Origin: Acanthosoma haemorrhoidale
Taxonomy: Eukaryota; Arthropoda; Insecta; Hemiptera; Acanthosomatidae
DNA: 64,000 nucleotides
Assembly: GCA_930367205.1 (NCBI GenBank)
Contig: OV884015.1
Coordinates: 81,272,841 to 81,336,840, forward strand
Direction of reading: 5' to 3'
In this document: positions 11,070 to 23,980 of the stretch, piece after piece
How positions within the stretch are numbered: position 1 is the first letter of the stretch
How the letters are laid out: each line of letters opens with the position of its first letter
Position numbers and translations under genes: made by a program
The notes under the pieces: generated by a model
Databases searched by the model: none
What the model saw: only the letters and a program-made list of their open reading frames with translations
What the model was told of the DNA's origin: nothing

Positions 11070-13490
11070 TAGGTAGCCTGTTGTGAAGTACCTTGAGTTT
11101 CATCTAGACCACATACTCTCTTTGACACCACATCCAAGCAAGCCGCTATACGCACATCATGAAAATATGCTAGATCTATACTTTTCTCATTTGCCGATGA
11201 AATCCTAAGTTTAGTACCCAGAGTAAACTACTCATTTAAAAGTTGTTAATAATACCCCTACTAACCTAGTCGGAGCTTAGTCACTCATACCTATATCCAC
11301 AGACATCAAGTAATCCAAAATAAGTCTGTAAAAATAATATTTGACAAACAAAGGTACAATAATTAAGTTGTAGATATTTATATTCCCATATGGGAATATT
11401 ATTATACATTTAAAAACGTTAAACACAAAATTTATAAAAAACATTTTTTTTATTGCTAATATCGATAAATTACCCACACATGTGGCCTTAAGGTACAATA
11501 TATTATGAAGAAATATTTTTCTATAAGAATCCAGTTATTATTTAATTTATGTTTTGCCACTAGGTTTCCTTTTTTATCATTTTTTTAAATTAAAATTTAT
11601 ATGTTATTCAATGAAGACTATATTCATAATGTAGAGCAATGATGTTTAGGAGTACTTGTAGTATGTTCTTTTTATACTGGATGTATTGCATATTATCACA
11701 AGATTATTTTTTTATTACGTAATTATGGGAAATAAATTGATTTGATTCTATGTATAACAACGACGAGTTTGTGGATAAATATTAATTCATTAGAGTTCGA
11801 TCTTCCACCTGTAATAATTCACATTGGCGTTAAAAAGGTAGGGTATGTTGTATTTTATGAATACCTAAATGGTAAGATTTGTGTATCTATTTAAATTTAC
11901 GTGATCAAAGTGGGAACATGACGAAAGAATTTCATCCCTGCATTTATCTGTCTGTGTATCGATTCATTATTCCGGAAGGGGCCAGAGTATTTTTCAAAAT
12001 TTTTCCTTTTAATTCATGCTGTTTTTGTTTTTTTTAAATCATGTACATATATGAGTATGCCTATGTACAGATCTATACTATGTGTTTGTATATTTTCTGT
12101 ACCATTGCTGCTGGGGAGGTGTGCTTTTTGTATTAAGTATTTTGGTTATATTGAAAAATTATAATAGTGACTTTGAAATCCTAAATGTTTCTGAATTTGT
12201 TGATGAAATAATGATTTTATTTTTTTGTGATTTTATCGTAATTGTAACCCTGGAAAATTCCGGTAGACAGTAAAATGACCACAGTCTTTGTTTATTCTGT
12301 ATTAATTGTTAACCATTAATTTACAAATGTTTTATTCTTGTTATCGTGTAATGAAAAACAAAACCATAAAATAATCATGCATGCAACATGCTCATTAGAA
12401 CAAAAGGTTACATGAGCCTTTCCTGTCATAAGAGTTTGGTGGGTTGCCAATTATGATCAAAGTTTATTTAAACAAAAACCACCATCAATTACGAGAAAAG
12501 AGTATCTGATTTCTATGCATTCAAATCCATTAATTTTGCGTTTTTATCAATCTATCTATCAATTTTCCGAAAAACTTGCGTATATCCAATGATACTGTCC
12601 TTTGATGAGGACCTTGCATGATTTCTTGGAACAGTGCAATTATTACTAAATGAATGTTATTTAGTCAGCTTGTTATTATTGATTTTGAGGGCTATGGTGG
12701 ATTTTTTGCAGCCCCGTGCATTGCTCTAAGTAAAAACAAGGCGGTCCCATCTGGTAATGGGGGAAAGAGATATTTGAATAAAACATGGATTGTTGGGTTC
12801 GATAATTAAACTTAACCAGTCTTTGTTTTTAGAGGCATACTATTTTAATGGAAGATTAATGTTATTCCTAGTTAGTTTTAGAAATAAATGCAACCCCATG
12901 AAAAATAATGACGCATCATTAATAAATTACATTGTAATTAAAAATTGTAATTGTAATTAAAATTGTAATAAAAAAATTCTCGTTATGCTCCTGGATAGGG
13001 TAAAAATTAAAGATCTTGTAATCATGGTTAATGATATGTTTTATCCTTGCAACTTTAATAGAACAGCAACGTAATGTAAGTCATTAAAATTATTTTTGGA
13101 ACCGTATCGAAATTTGTGTCACACTCTACTTTATTAGAGAGTATTAGTAGTATTACATAGTATTAGAGTAATTAGATAGTTTAAGATACCTGGCAACTCC
13201 TTTTTTTTTACCTTGAAGAGAGAATGTTAAAGATATGAAGAATAATGCACATAAAATCTATAAGCAATGCTAATGTTATGCACTATAACAGTATTTATAC
13301 ATTTGTGTCCTTGATCCCTTGCCTACTAGAACCGATCCGAGTAATTATACTGTCATATTGTGTAAATTTCGAATCGAAAACGCGCAATCATTGTGTGTGC
13401 TTTATATTCCTAACGGACTGTGTCTTAAGAATGTACATTCCTTTATTGATCATCCATAGAACGAATATGATTTATCATAATAAAAATCAA
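11070..13490. other. AT-rich sequence, no gene seen
   Basis: No recognisable domain. A perfect 20-base palindrome centred on CATATG lies at 11380-11399, and 12925-12970 has several short iterations of AATTGTAATTAAA. These are simple-sequence features of AT-rich DNA. Confidence 0.45.
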
Positions 13491-13494
13491 TGCT

Positions 13495-15672
13495 ATGTGC
13501 ATACTACCCAAGAGTACTGGTTGAAAAACCTTGCCCCAAACGTGACATAGTCCAATGCCAGGCATATGGGCACACCAAGTCATACTGTCACCGGACAGTA
13601 TCACCAAGTGTCCCTGAAAACATCCCAAGACCTAGACGATGAAGTGTATTCTTTCACTACTCTGACCCAGAGGTCGACTTGGGAGGCATCGTCGCCCCAT
13701 TGACATCCAAAAATTCAAAATCTTAATCGTTTACCTCAGCATCTCAAGATCTAATCCAAATCCAAACGCCACTTCAGAACAGTGTTACAAAGATCCAGGC
13801 GTCCTGCTGATCGCCGCTTTTACAATCAGTACTGCAGATTGATAAAGCGGCAATTGGCATTCTCCGTTCCGATTCCTTCAATTTCCTCCTCTCCTCACTG
13901 TCTACCAGGGAAATTCCCTGTGGAATGTAACTAAAAAAATCCTAAAGCATCATCCTGTTTCTCACCCACTCCGCCGTGATGATTGGTCCTGGGTTGTTTC
14001 AGATGAGGATAGGTTGGAAAAATTTGCTCTGCATCTTACCCATACTTTCACACCTCACCTTTCTCATCAAAACCATAATCACAGCACAACTGTTAAAGAT
14101 TTCCTCACTTCCACAAAAAGCCAGTAACCCCTCTGAGGTTAAATAAATACCTTCTTAAAACTTAACTTACCGAAAATTTCCTGGATATGATCTCCTTACT
14201 CCTCAAATTCTCATACAACTTCCTCCTAATGCTATAATCTTCCTAACCTACATACATAATTGCATTATCTGAACGACGCACTTTCCTCTCCTCTGGAAAC
14301 ATTCCATTATTGTCCTATTTGCCAAACTCAGTAAACCACCCAATGACGCCTCATCTTATTGTCCAATTAGCCTACTCCCTATCCTCTCACAAATATTTGA
14401 AAAACTCCTATTAAAACGCCTACTTCCAATTATTGAATCCAACAACCTATTTCCTACACATTAGTTTGGTTTCCGTCAGCGACATTTCACTGCTCAACAA
14501 GGCCTTCGCGTTGTTGATCACATCTCCTCAGCCCTTGAAAACAAATAGTATTGCACTACTGCCTTTCTTGATATAGTTCAAGGTTTTGACAGGGTTTGGC
14601 ACGCAGGTTTGCTCTACAAGCTCATAAGATATTTACCACAGACCCTTTTCCTAATATTACAGTCCTGCCTTTCAAGCCGCTTCTTCCAAGTTCGCTGTGG
14701 TTCAGAATATTCTAACTACTATCCCAAAAAAGCAGGAGTTCCATAGGGCAGTATTCTGGGCCCCATCCTCTATAACCTATACACCGCTGATGTCCCCTCT
14801 ACTCCAAATACCTTCTTGGCCACATTTGCAGATGACACTTGTCGTCCCACCCAGACCCCGACATAGCATCCCATAACCTCAAAAAACATCTTGTTGAGAT
14901 CGAGTATTGGTGCAACCACTGGCGGATCAAAGTTAATGAAGCAAAATGTTCCCACATAACCTTCACCCTTTGTCGCAAGTCTTGTCCACTAGTTTATTTT
15001 AATTCTACTCCTCTCCCTGAATCCAAGACAGTACGGTGCTTACTTCGAAGGATATCCTATCTCTCAATAGAAAATAAACTACTAATCTACGAAGTTATAT
15101 TGAAGCCAATCTGTATATACGGAATAGAGCTATGGGGAACAGCGAAAAAGTCGAACATCAAGCGTATCTAATCCTTTCAATAAAAAGTGAGAACAATAGT
15201 AAATGCCTCTTATTATGTCAGCAACAAAACCCTTCATAACGATCTTAACATACCATACATTCTTGAACTCATCCCAAGTTTAAAAAATTCCATAGTAGCC
15301 TCTCCAACCACCCTAATCCTGTAGCATTGCACTACGCGACTCATTCCTATATTCCTCCTCGGAGACTGAAACTCCAGTGGCTTCGTGACCTGTGATAAAT
15401 GCGTGACAATGGGAGCCCTGGTAATGGGCAGTTTCTCCAATCATATCCTGAGCGTCTGTGGCTCTCGCGCTTTTCTTCAGCCTACACTGGCTCGTATCCG
15501 GTAACGCGGCTGACGGATGAGCGTGGGGGACTTCCCAAGACCCCGCTTCCTCTTTCGCATGCGAGGGAGGTAACAAACATATGGATTTGGGAGTCCTCTG
15601 GGCTTTTTGTAAATATTCTATGAATGAGCGAGTGAATGATGAATTGTAAATATGGCATGAATGAGAACATTT
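13495..15672 (+). mobile_element. family B Jockey-like retrotransposon, endonuclease deleted
   Basis: Plus-strand copy. It begins in the ORF1 zinc-knuckle region (about 13530-13590), then jumps near 13600 straight into the ORF2 segment that lies after the endonuclease in the other copies, so the whole endonuclease is missing. The linker, RT and C terminus follow to about 15320, then the 3' UTR with the CATGCGAGGGAGG and CTCTGGGCTTTTTG blocks. It stops near 15672, before the family's usual AATAAA-containing tail, so the 3' end is also cut. The mosaic of ORF1 and ORF2 parts suggests an internal deletion in a longer copy. Confidence 0.8.
13520..15180 (+). pseudogene. ORF1-ORF2 fusion relic with RT of family B
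   Basis: Around 13550 the frame reads KRDIVQCQAYGHTKSYCH; compared with the copy at 31.7 kb it lacks the first part of the CX2CX4HX4C knuckle. From about 13850 it matches the post-endonuclease linker, then the RT: PISLLPILSQIFEKLL, FGFRQRHFTAQQ, a degraded AFLDIVQGFDRVW palm, GSILGPILYNLYTADVPS and the catalytic box TFADDT near 14826. The C-terminal part (14839-15171) reads through VEIEYWCNHWRIKVNEAKC and IENKLLIYEVILKP. Several stops and frame shifts interrupt it, including a stop inside the VPQG block. Family assignment rests on motif order and on the sister copies in this window. Confidence 0.75.
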
Positions 15673-15679
15673 ATATATT

Positions 15680-16680
15680 AGCGGTACAATATTTATTTCA
15701 ATCTAGTTGTGGGTTTTTTAAAGCGAATTTTTTAAGTCACCTATATATAAGGTGGAGAATACTTTGTTCTACATAACATTGTAAGCTATTTTGTTTCCAA
15801 AATACCAGTTGCTTCATTATTCACGGCTTTGGACGATAAATGCTGTAGGGTCGTCAAACCTAATTACCTTTGAGGGCAAATTATTCTTTTATAATTAACG
15901 AAAATATTAATGGAAGAAGAGAAGTATTGATAATTCGTTACATAAAATATATAGAATGGCTGAAGGTGATATATAATAATGTCTTCGATTCTTAGCTTAA
16001 CTGAGGATTTTGTTTCTGAGAGGAAAGGCTCTTGACGCGTACAATGATCAAGTTGGCCCTGTATAAAAAAATGATTTTGTACGCCAATAAAGAAGTACAA
16101 ACCGAAATAATTACTGGTCGCGTTTTCATGTATTATTCGTTCATTGGATTCAACATATAGGAAAGGGGAAAACAAGTCATTAATAAAATTATCATTATTA
16201 TGTTACTGTCATTATAAAATCATTAATTACTATGGAATTATTTATTGGTGAGTTGAACCACTTACTAACACGCGTACGTTCCTACTCAGAAAATGTATGG
16301 AAATCGAAACTATTTCCTTCTTGAACAATCGAACAAAGGTCACATTCATAACCACTTCAAGATTGCATACTAATCACTATGAATTATGCAGTGCTGTGGT
16401 TTCACCCATTAGTATATCAAAATATCATAACAGTTTTCGAATAAAAGAAATCGTACTGAAATTCAAGAAGTATATATCTGATTTTCTGGAGATAAGTATT
16501 TAAAAACATATACTTTTGTCAACTTTGAACTATTTCTGAAAATTACGTTTTCGATAAAAGTTAACCTTTTTTGGACAATAAGGACCAAATGTACCCAAAA
16601 TCAATTATACCCATTTCTTCGAGAGGCGAAAAAACCTTAGCAAACTTTGTCTACGTATTATGTGCTATTGTAGGTTGTTT
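15680..16680. other. AT-rich sequence, no gene seen
   Basis: A minus-strand frame of 103 codons (15864-16175) and a plus-strand one of 68 codons (16297-16503) show no domain I recognise and have AT-driven composition. I treat them as chance frames. Confidence 0.4.
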
Positions 16681-16684
16681 TAAA

Positions 16685-17660
16685 TTTTTTTTTTTATATA
16701 TATCAACTTTATTAAGATGAAATTACAATCTGCCTTAATTAGTAGGCAATAAGTAATTAAGATAAATGTTCTCATTCATACCATATTTACAATTCATCAT
16801 TCACTCGCTCATTCATAGAATATTTACAAAAAGCCCAGAGGACTCCCAAATCCATATGTTTGTTACCTCCCTCGCATGCGAAAGAGGAAGCGGGGTCTTG
16901 GGAAGTCCCCCACGCTCGTCCGTCAGCCGCGTTACCGGATACGAGCAAGTAGTTAGTATAGGCTGACTAAGAGCGCGAGAGCCACAGACGCTCAGGACAT
17001 GATTGGAGAAACTACCCATTTCCAGGACTCCCACTGTCACGAATTTATAGCAGGCCACGAGGCCACTGCCGTTTCAGAATCCGAGGAGGATTATAGGGAT
17101 GAGTGGAGCAGTCCAATGACTACGGGATTAGGGTGGTTGGATAGGTTACTATGGAATTTCATGACTTTGGAAGGGATGAGTTCAAGAATGTAGGGTATAT
17201 TAAGATCGTTATGAAGGGTTTTATTGCTGACATAATAATGGGCATTTACTATTGTTCTCAGGACTTTTGATTGAAAGGATTGGATGCGCTTGATGTTCGA
17301 CTTTTTTGCTGTCCCCCATAGCTATATTCCGTATGTCCAGATTGGCTTATGTATAACTTTGTAAATAAGTAGTTTATTTTCTATTGAGAGATGGGATGTC
17401 CTTCGAAGTAGTCTGTACAGTTTTCCAAAGCGTCTGTTTAGTTCTTGTCTTTTTAGCCTCGTGTGTGGGTTCCATGTCAGTCTTTTGTCGAGATGGAAGC
17501 CAAAATACCTTAATGTCTCAGACACGGTTATGTGGGAACATTTTGCTTCATTGACCTTGATTCGCCATTGGTACCACCAGTACTAGATCTCATCGAGGTG
17601 TTTTTGAAGGTTTTGGGATGCTATATCAGGGTCTGAGTGGGATGACAAGACTGCAGTGTT
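16685..17660 (-). mobile_element. 5'-truncated family B Jockey-like element
   Basis: The T tract at 16685-16695 is the A tail on the minus strand. The 3' UTR is almost the mirror of 15400-15650. Above it is the C-terminal ORF2 (17150-17650): HSDPDIASQNLQKHLDEI, WRIKVNEAKCSHIT, YFGFHLDKRLTWNPHTRL, QELNRRFGKLYRLLRRTSHL and IENKLLIYKVIHKPIWTYG. It is cut just after the FADD box, near 17660. A stretch equivalent to about 25 residues after AKCSHIT is deleted, and a stop follows WTYGI. This is one of the better-preserved 3' ends of the family. Confidence 0.8.
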
Positions 17661-17690
17661 TTAAATTTAAGAAATAAAATGAACTATCTG

Positions 17691-17748
17691 TCTACAAAGT
17701 TTTATTTTGTCACAAAGAGCTTTTGCCTGTCAAACAGTCATCCTCAGC
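17691..17748 (-). repeat. hairpin / CAAAAGC motif (type-P repeat, copy 1)
   Basis: Read on the minus strand: GAGGATGACTGTTTGACAGG then CAAAAGCTCTTTG and an AAAATAAAACTTTG tail. CTGT and ACAG form a short stem between GATGA and CAAAAGC. The same arrangement recurs at 32.0, 33.6, 39.3, 44.7 and 45.1 kb. Confidence 0.45.
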
Positions 17749-17759
17749 GCTACGATTAG

Positions 17760-17869
17760 CAGCATACCCTTTATACATATGTGATACATGCTCAATCTAA
17801 GGGACTTATATTTAACGTTCGTTCACATGTATGTTTTCCCTTTATATCCCTTCGTTAATAAAAATTATG
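17760..17869. other. short AT-rich spacer
   Basis: Nothing recognisable between the hairpin motif and repeat K. Confidence 0.4.
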
Positions 17870-17960
17870 GAATTCAATATAAATTCTATATAAATGAATT
17901 TATTTAAAATAGGGCAATATTACATGTCCTGCAGCTTGGCTACATTTTATACAAGTTTAC
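17870..17960 (+). repeat. dispersed repeat K, copy 2
   Basis: Shares ATTCAATA, ATTCTATATAAATGAATTT, AATAGGGCAATAT and TGCAGCTTGGCTACATTTT with 8667-8750, in the same order and strand, at roughly 80-85 percent identity by eye. Confidence 0.55.
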
Positions 17961-20900
17961 ACTGTGATTTGAGATTGTTACAAAGGTATAGCGCACATTA
18001 TACATTCATTGTCTATACATGTACACATGTACGTTCACTTATCTTTTTTTTGAGGCTAGTCCACTTACTCCGTTGATCCCCGGAGCTACAGATGTGCTTG
18101 ATCACGGACACACGGGATATCACCAGTAAAGGCTGAATCCTTTGTTTAATATATAATAACGGGAAGAATAAGAAAAAAAACTGTGCTTGAAAAGTTGTAT
18201 GGGTGAACCACTAGTTATCATCTCGGCAAGTTTATCGCTAAAGGCGTTTCTAATCCCCACTTGAGGTGATTGGAGTTAATGAAGAGGCCTGAGCCGGCCT
18301 AGAGGAGATCTAGTGAATTAAATAACCGCTATGAAGAACCTGTTATATGAACCGCTTATACAGAAGATGACATAGGGGCTTATCACCCCGATCCCGGAGC
18401 CGCACTTACGCTCCGTTGCTTCCTAACGTGCGGCGAAGCCCTTCCAGTCTCCATTTGAGCACTCTTCTCGTTGTATCAACTTGGCATACATCTTTGTTTT
18501 ATATCAGTGGCATTATTATGAAATATTTTATATTTACCGTTCCGCTTAACCCCAATGCGCAGCACAATATGACCCAAAAAACCTTGAAAGGCTCCAAAAA
18601 TTAATAACTACAGTGACCAGATTTCAATTATAATGGGTTGTTTGGAAGAGCAGGCAATGGCCACTTCGAGGTGGAATTTATGAAAAATATGAAGAAGGAT
18701 ATTTTAACAATAGTGGAGAAAGGTTTCTAGATTATTACAAAAGAAACGTGCTAGTAGAACTTATAGGTCAACAGAAAACTCTTTGAGATGTTAGTATCAA
18801 GAAAGGCCACGAAATAGCGATCATCACCTATTAATGATAGACATACTCTAGTGAGGGGCAAGGGTAATAAAAATCTGAGCTTGTCAGAAATTGTTTCCAT
18901 TTGCAATAGGACAACCACAAAGGATGCAAAGGATGATTTGTTCAAAAAATATTAAGAAAGACAAAGTTTATTGTCTTGGGTATCCTCACATTGTAGGAAA
19001 ATTGGAATGAAAAAACCCACAGAGAAGAGGAACCTGTCATATCCACAAACGAAAGAACCTTATCACGACATATCAAATAATAAAGGGATTTGCAACGGTC
19101 GAGCCAAAAACAATTTAGGGTAAGGTGCAGAGTGGGCTGTCAAATCAATCTAGCGGGACAAGTCAATGTAAATAAGTAAATACATTCTTTTTAGTTCAAA
19201 ATAATTTGTCGTTGGAAAAAGATCTTTTTAATTCAGAAATGTTTTGGTACATTTCTGAATTAAAAGAAGAAATGCTTTTGGTAAAAGCAGAAATGCGCAA
19301 TTAAAAGATGAATTTCACAAGATATCTTACCCAAGAAACTAAAAAATGCTTCTACTGTAGGTTGGTAAAGCTACGATTGCACTGAGCCCAGATTTGCTTA
19401 AAAACTTTAAAGCATGAAAGTAAGGATTGAAGTAATTCTTCTCATTTAGGGTCTTTAAGGTTGAATTTATTTCCTGGATTAGATGAACCCAGTTCAAAAA
19501 TCGTGGAATAAAATTTTGTCATAATAATAAATAAGAATGTACAAGAACCACAAGGATGGCGTCGATGTGATATCCCATAAACTTAAGAAATAAAAGAAAA
19601 GAAATAAAACGTAAATATAAGAAACAGTCTAAATATGTGTTTACTGATAACAGTGATCATAATTACAGAATATTATCTGTAACAGTTATAAGAGACTCTC
19701 TTTTGTACTCTGTGATTGGTAGCAATTATTTGCATTGATTAAAATGTCTTTTTGTGGTGGAATATCAAGTTTTTTAGCCCTGTTATGTACATGCATTTTA
19801 TTACAGATATTTTTCATTACTGTTTAAGCAACTAAATGTTGTTTTCCTCTCTAGTGTGTACCCTTGATGACATTTGTCTCCATCTAAAGGTAGACCAAGA
19901 GATTGTCAGGACAATATTTTATCGAATTATTAATAACCTGGGTGCATGGACAAACTATAGTATTTACTTCTTTCGTGATTCGAGCCTGTTCATGAATTAC
20001 TAATAAAATCTACACATAACAGCAGTTTTGGTTTAGACAGACGTCAGAATAATATTGAGGATTGAGGAGATAATCTTTTGGCGAAAACTCCTTCCACGGT
20101 CGTTTGCCCCTACTTTCATTTTCCCCTTGATTGTCAGTTGCCTAATCTGTGAGGGTTGCCTGGTTGCCCACTGTCTGCGGTCTGGATGAATATGCTCACG
20201 GATATTACAGCAGAGAGGGGAAGTAACAATCGAAACTAAACTTTAATTGGATGCCGACATACTTTTAACTGGATGATATCACCAGTCGATCCTATCTTTG
20301 GCATATAAGCCATTTAATTTTCTCTATTGCTAATGGATTTCTATGATTATCGTAACAAACGTCTTAAGAAATACAACACCTTATTGTGTCTCTTCACAGC
20401 TTTATTGATTTCTACCCGATCGTTTTCAAGGGCTGTAAATCAAACCGATATGTCTCAACGATCAAAATGAACTGTATGGCCTGAGACAAACCTTGGAGAA
20501 AAATGAGGTATCTATCAATAAAGCTATTGAGTGAAGTCAGGTCACAAGTAATATACCTATTTTTTTTATCAATAGACACTATTCTATCTCTCCTAAAAGC
20601 GCATTGATAAAACAGATAATGGTGTGGGAAATGAGTACATTTGAAATGTATACAAACACAATCAACCGATACCACACAATCAACAAACACTTTGTCTATT
20701 TGCAAAGTAAAAGCTTTCCAGCCAGCAATGAATTAAAAAAATACCCTATATTGGATTGGCTAGCTACCACGTCTACGGTATGTTGTATAGTCATCGGGAA
20801 GGTCCATGACAAAGCGGCTCTCTATAAATAATTCTTATGTAGAATTGCTGTTCGTCTGAACTTGTCTAACCACAAGTTTTCACCAACTGCCGATCAAAAA

Positions 20901-22150
20901 TAAAACAATAATTCATAAAATGCTAAATCCTGCCCATCACCGTCCTGGAGTATGGCCTGTACTAGTAATTTCCTTAAACTGCATTGAATACAGAATTAAT
21001 TCCCAAGAATAATACAAAAATTTAGCCTAGGCGTACAGCCATCTCCCAAATACGAGATAGGGGAGGAGGCTATGTCGTTAAAAATTGAATTTATTCGTGA
21101 AAAATAGGGAGGGGGGCATGGAAGACGCAGTTGTGAGCACATCAGTGGTACACGTGATTTCAATGACCAAAGCCGTCATTATTTTTTCATTTTAGGGGGC
21201 CAAGTAACTGAATTGGGACCCAAACTGTGGTTTTTCTTTCTGTTTGGGCGTATTTTAAAAGGACCCACAACATTCATAGCTGTGTGCCGGCGAGTTCAGT
21301 GATTTATTCCCGACGAAATCCTGTTTGGTATGTTACCACTAGCCGTTTTAGTGAAAATAGTAGTGCGTTGTACCTACGGACATGTAGTACCTGCCATTTT
21401 CACGTTATGTACAAACGGTTGTCGACATTTTTATGTGAATTCGTAAGTCTGATTTACAAGAGAGAGCATATTTAGTTTTACGCATTGTTTATATTTTACG
21501 TTTAGTTCAGAGACGCTCTTGTGTATGGTACCTATATGTAAATGATGAGCCTACGTAAATAAAATGGAGGAAAGAAATTCTTTCTCTAACTCTAAATAAA
21601 ACAAAATTCTTTACTTTGTCCCGATTTAAGTAGTCCCACTTCCCAAGCATCTTAAGGTTATAATAGAAGGGGTATTAAAAATAATTAAAACAACACTTCG
21701 TCTATCTTTTCGCAGTCAGAATACTACATGCCTATTCGTTCCTCTGTAAATTATCTATTTTAAACTAATCATATGGTACTTGGATAAGAATGTTGTTGCC
21801 ATCGAATGTATATAAATAAAGTTTACGGGTTGACTAATATATTTTGTGTTAATATTCTTCATTCCTATTCTTCATTATCATGGTAGTTTCCAAAATGAAA
21901 GGCTATGATGTCAAACATGTAGGGCAAGATCGTCGTTGTGTAAATCTGGCTGACTGTGTGCTCTTTGTTAGCGATCGTAGAAATGATCTCTTGATGAACT
22001 CTCTGGGCTACGTTGTGCTTGTTTTGGTTATGAATATTGATGGAAAGTATGTAATAGATAATTAAACGTAAGCTAATTCGGCTTTGTATGTATAAACTGA
22101 ATCTCTTCTCGCCGACTCTTAAACTTTCATACTCTGCAAGACCCTGGATT
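17961..22150. other. AT-rich sequence, no gene seen; perfect hairpin at 19226-19265
   Basis: More than 4 kb with no transposon or host exon I can support. The one clear structure is an inverted repeat at 19226-19265 with 17-base arms (TTTTAATTCAGAAATGT and its complement) around a 6-base loop. Frames of 60-97 codons at 20.4-20.8, 21.2 and 21.9 kb lack recognisable domains. Confidence 0.45.
19226..19265. repeat. perfect 17-bp stem, 6-nt loop hairpin
   Basis: Arms 19226-19242 and 19249-19265 are exact complements with loop TTTGGT. The pairing does not extend beyond a few bases, so the stem is shorter than a typical microRNA precursor. It could be a MITE core or a chance palindrome. Confidence 0.8.
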
Positions 22151-22157
22151 TTTCACA

Positions 22158-22666
22158 ATGTTTGTTGGATAGGCATCTCCATTTCTCTGCTCATTTTAGC
22201 AATAAAATAGAAAAAGTACGACAAAGGTCTTACCGGCTATCACACTTGCTAACTTCACCTAACCTGTCGCTTCATCTTAAATTGATGATATATAAATGTG
22301 TCCTCCGGCCAGCTCTGCTGTACGGTGCCCCACTATTTACCCACTTGACTGACAATACAGCCAAATGTCTCCAACATTTCCAGAATGGGATCATGCGAAA
22401 AGTGGTCTGACGTAGCTCTCCCGAGAGGTTGAAGAACGCTGACCAGCACCCGTTGTTTGGTGAGCCGTTGGTGGGAGAGTTCATCCACCGGAGACACATC
22501 AAGTTTTTGACTCGTTGCAGCACCTAACCAACCCAGTGCTTAACACTATGACCCCACCACCCCTCCCGCATCGATGGCAACAGACTGTCGGGGAAAAATT
22601 AGGTTACGAATTAGTATGTAAGTTACTTTTAAGTTTGATCAAAGCCCCATCACCTTTATTAGTCAG
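22158..22666 (+). mobile_element. family A2 Jockey-like fragment
   Basis: Plus-strand ORF2 C terminus: LDRHLHFSAHFSNKIEKVRQ, LTSPNLSLHLKLMIYKCVL and RPALLYGAPLFTHLTDNTAK, then a frame shift, then a 3' UTR with CATCGATGGCAACAGACTGT and AGTATGTAAGTTACTTTTAAG. It is truncated on both sides: 5' inside the RT and 3' near 22666, where it meets the minus-strand family B copy in mid-sequence. Related A2 copies at 57.7 and 62.1 kb continue some 190 bases further to an A tail. Confidence 0.8.
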
Positions 22667-23289
22667 GTGGAAGTGAGAGAGGGATAGGTGAAGTGAGGAA
22701 ATCTTCAACAGTTGAGCAATAAGTATTTTTTTGAGGAGTAAGGTGAGGAGTGAAAGTACGGGAAAGATGAAGTGCGAATCCTTCCGCCCCCTCGCCACCC
22801 GAAGCAGCCCAGGACCCATCATCACGACGGAGTGGCTGTGAAACAGGATGATATTTTAGGGTTTTCTTAGTTAGATTCCACAAGGAGTTATCCCTGGTAG
22901 ACAGAGAGGAGAGATAGGAATTAAAAGAATCGGCACGGAAGGATGCCAATTGCCGCTTTACCAGCCTGCAGTGCTGATTTTATGAGCGACGATCAGCAGG
23001 ATGTCGGGGTCTTTGCCACACTTTTCTCGAGTGGCGTTTGGATTGGATTAGGTCTTTGAGATACTGAGGTAAAGGATTTTGATTGTGATTTTTTAGAGGA
23101 CGGTGGGGTGATGATGTCTCCCAGGCCGACCTCTGGATCAGAGTAGTGAAGGAATGCACTGCATCATCTAGGTCTTGGGATGTTTTCAGAGGTACTTTGA
23201 GGTCTACAGAGTCTGCAAGAATCAGGCGGAAGTGGTCCCAATAATACATGAAGGAGGAGGCAGTTTGTGAATAGGTCTTAGGGAAATGG

Positions 23290-23935
23290 TAAGGATCCCA
23301 GGGCTATTACAGGTAAGGATCGGAGGAGAGGTCGTCGAGGCGCGTGAGTGAATAGTTTAGTGTTCCTAAACTATTGTAGAAAAAGATGTCAAGGAGATGA
23401 GGATTTCGTTTGGGATCTGATGGCCAATAGGTGGCTGAGTCAGGAGAGATAGTGGAGCAATGTTTCCGTGTGAGTGGAGACAGAAAAGCACGTCCTCGTG
23501 TATTTTTTGGTCTAGAGCCCCAATGTTGATACTTTGCGTTATAGTCCCCACCCACAAGGAAACGATGCCCGATGGAGTCTAGAAAGGAGATGAATTGGGA
23601 ATGAGAAATGGATTTATTGGGAGGGCAGTACACTGATGCTGAACGAAGTGAATGTGGTGATTGACACTGCAGTGGACTGAAGAAAATATTGTGATACCAA
23701 AGGAACTATGTGATGGGATATGGAGTTATGGACAATGACAGCGGTGCCTGCATGTGCTCTTCCATCTGGGTGATCAGTTCGATAAGTCTGGTACTATCGA
23801 AATGTAAAAGGTCCCTTACTCGTAAATCTTGTTGCAGTAATGAGAGCTACGTGGATGTTCTTGTTATGAAGTAGTGCTGTCAGTTCGTTAGTGTGGGTTC
23901 GAACACCATTCGCATTCCAAAGGAAAATGGATAAA
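23290..23935 (-). pseudogene. APE-type endonuclease domain of family B ORF2 (damaged)
   Basis: The domain should start near NANGVRTHTNELTALLHNKN and nick DNA to prime reverse transcription. Visible motifs on the minus strand are the N-terminal NANG, ALITATRFTSKGP where the expected catalytic glutamate (ITETRFT-like) is alanine, SVYCPPNKSIS, GGDYNAKYQHWGSR (the Asp and Asn intact) and DLSSDPYL, where the C-terminal SDH histidine is lost at an insertion. A stop interrupts the frame after TFR. Loss of both glutamate and histidine means no activity is expected. Confidence 0.7.
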
Positions 23936-23980
23936 GAGTCGGAAGGATCCAGATTTCTAAGAAGGAAAATGCGAGGGATA

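Noticed and set aside
11380..11399. Perfect 20-bp palindrome around CATATG
   Set aside because: Isolated, with no repeat copies or neighbouring element; probably chance in AT-rich DNA.
15313..17058. Several 60-87-codon frames in the family B 3' UTR at 15.3-15.7 and 16.8-17.1 kb
   Set aside because: They recur because the UTR recurs; they overlap in several frames on both strands and do not resemble ORF1 or ORF2.
18375..18445. GC-rich patch with CCGCAC/GTGCGG arms
   Set aside because: Only a 6-base stem with a long loop; not distinguishable from chance.
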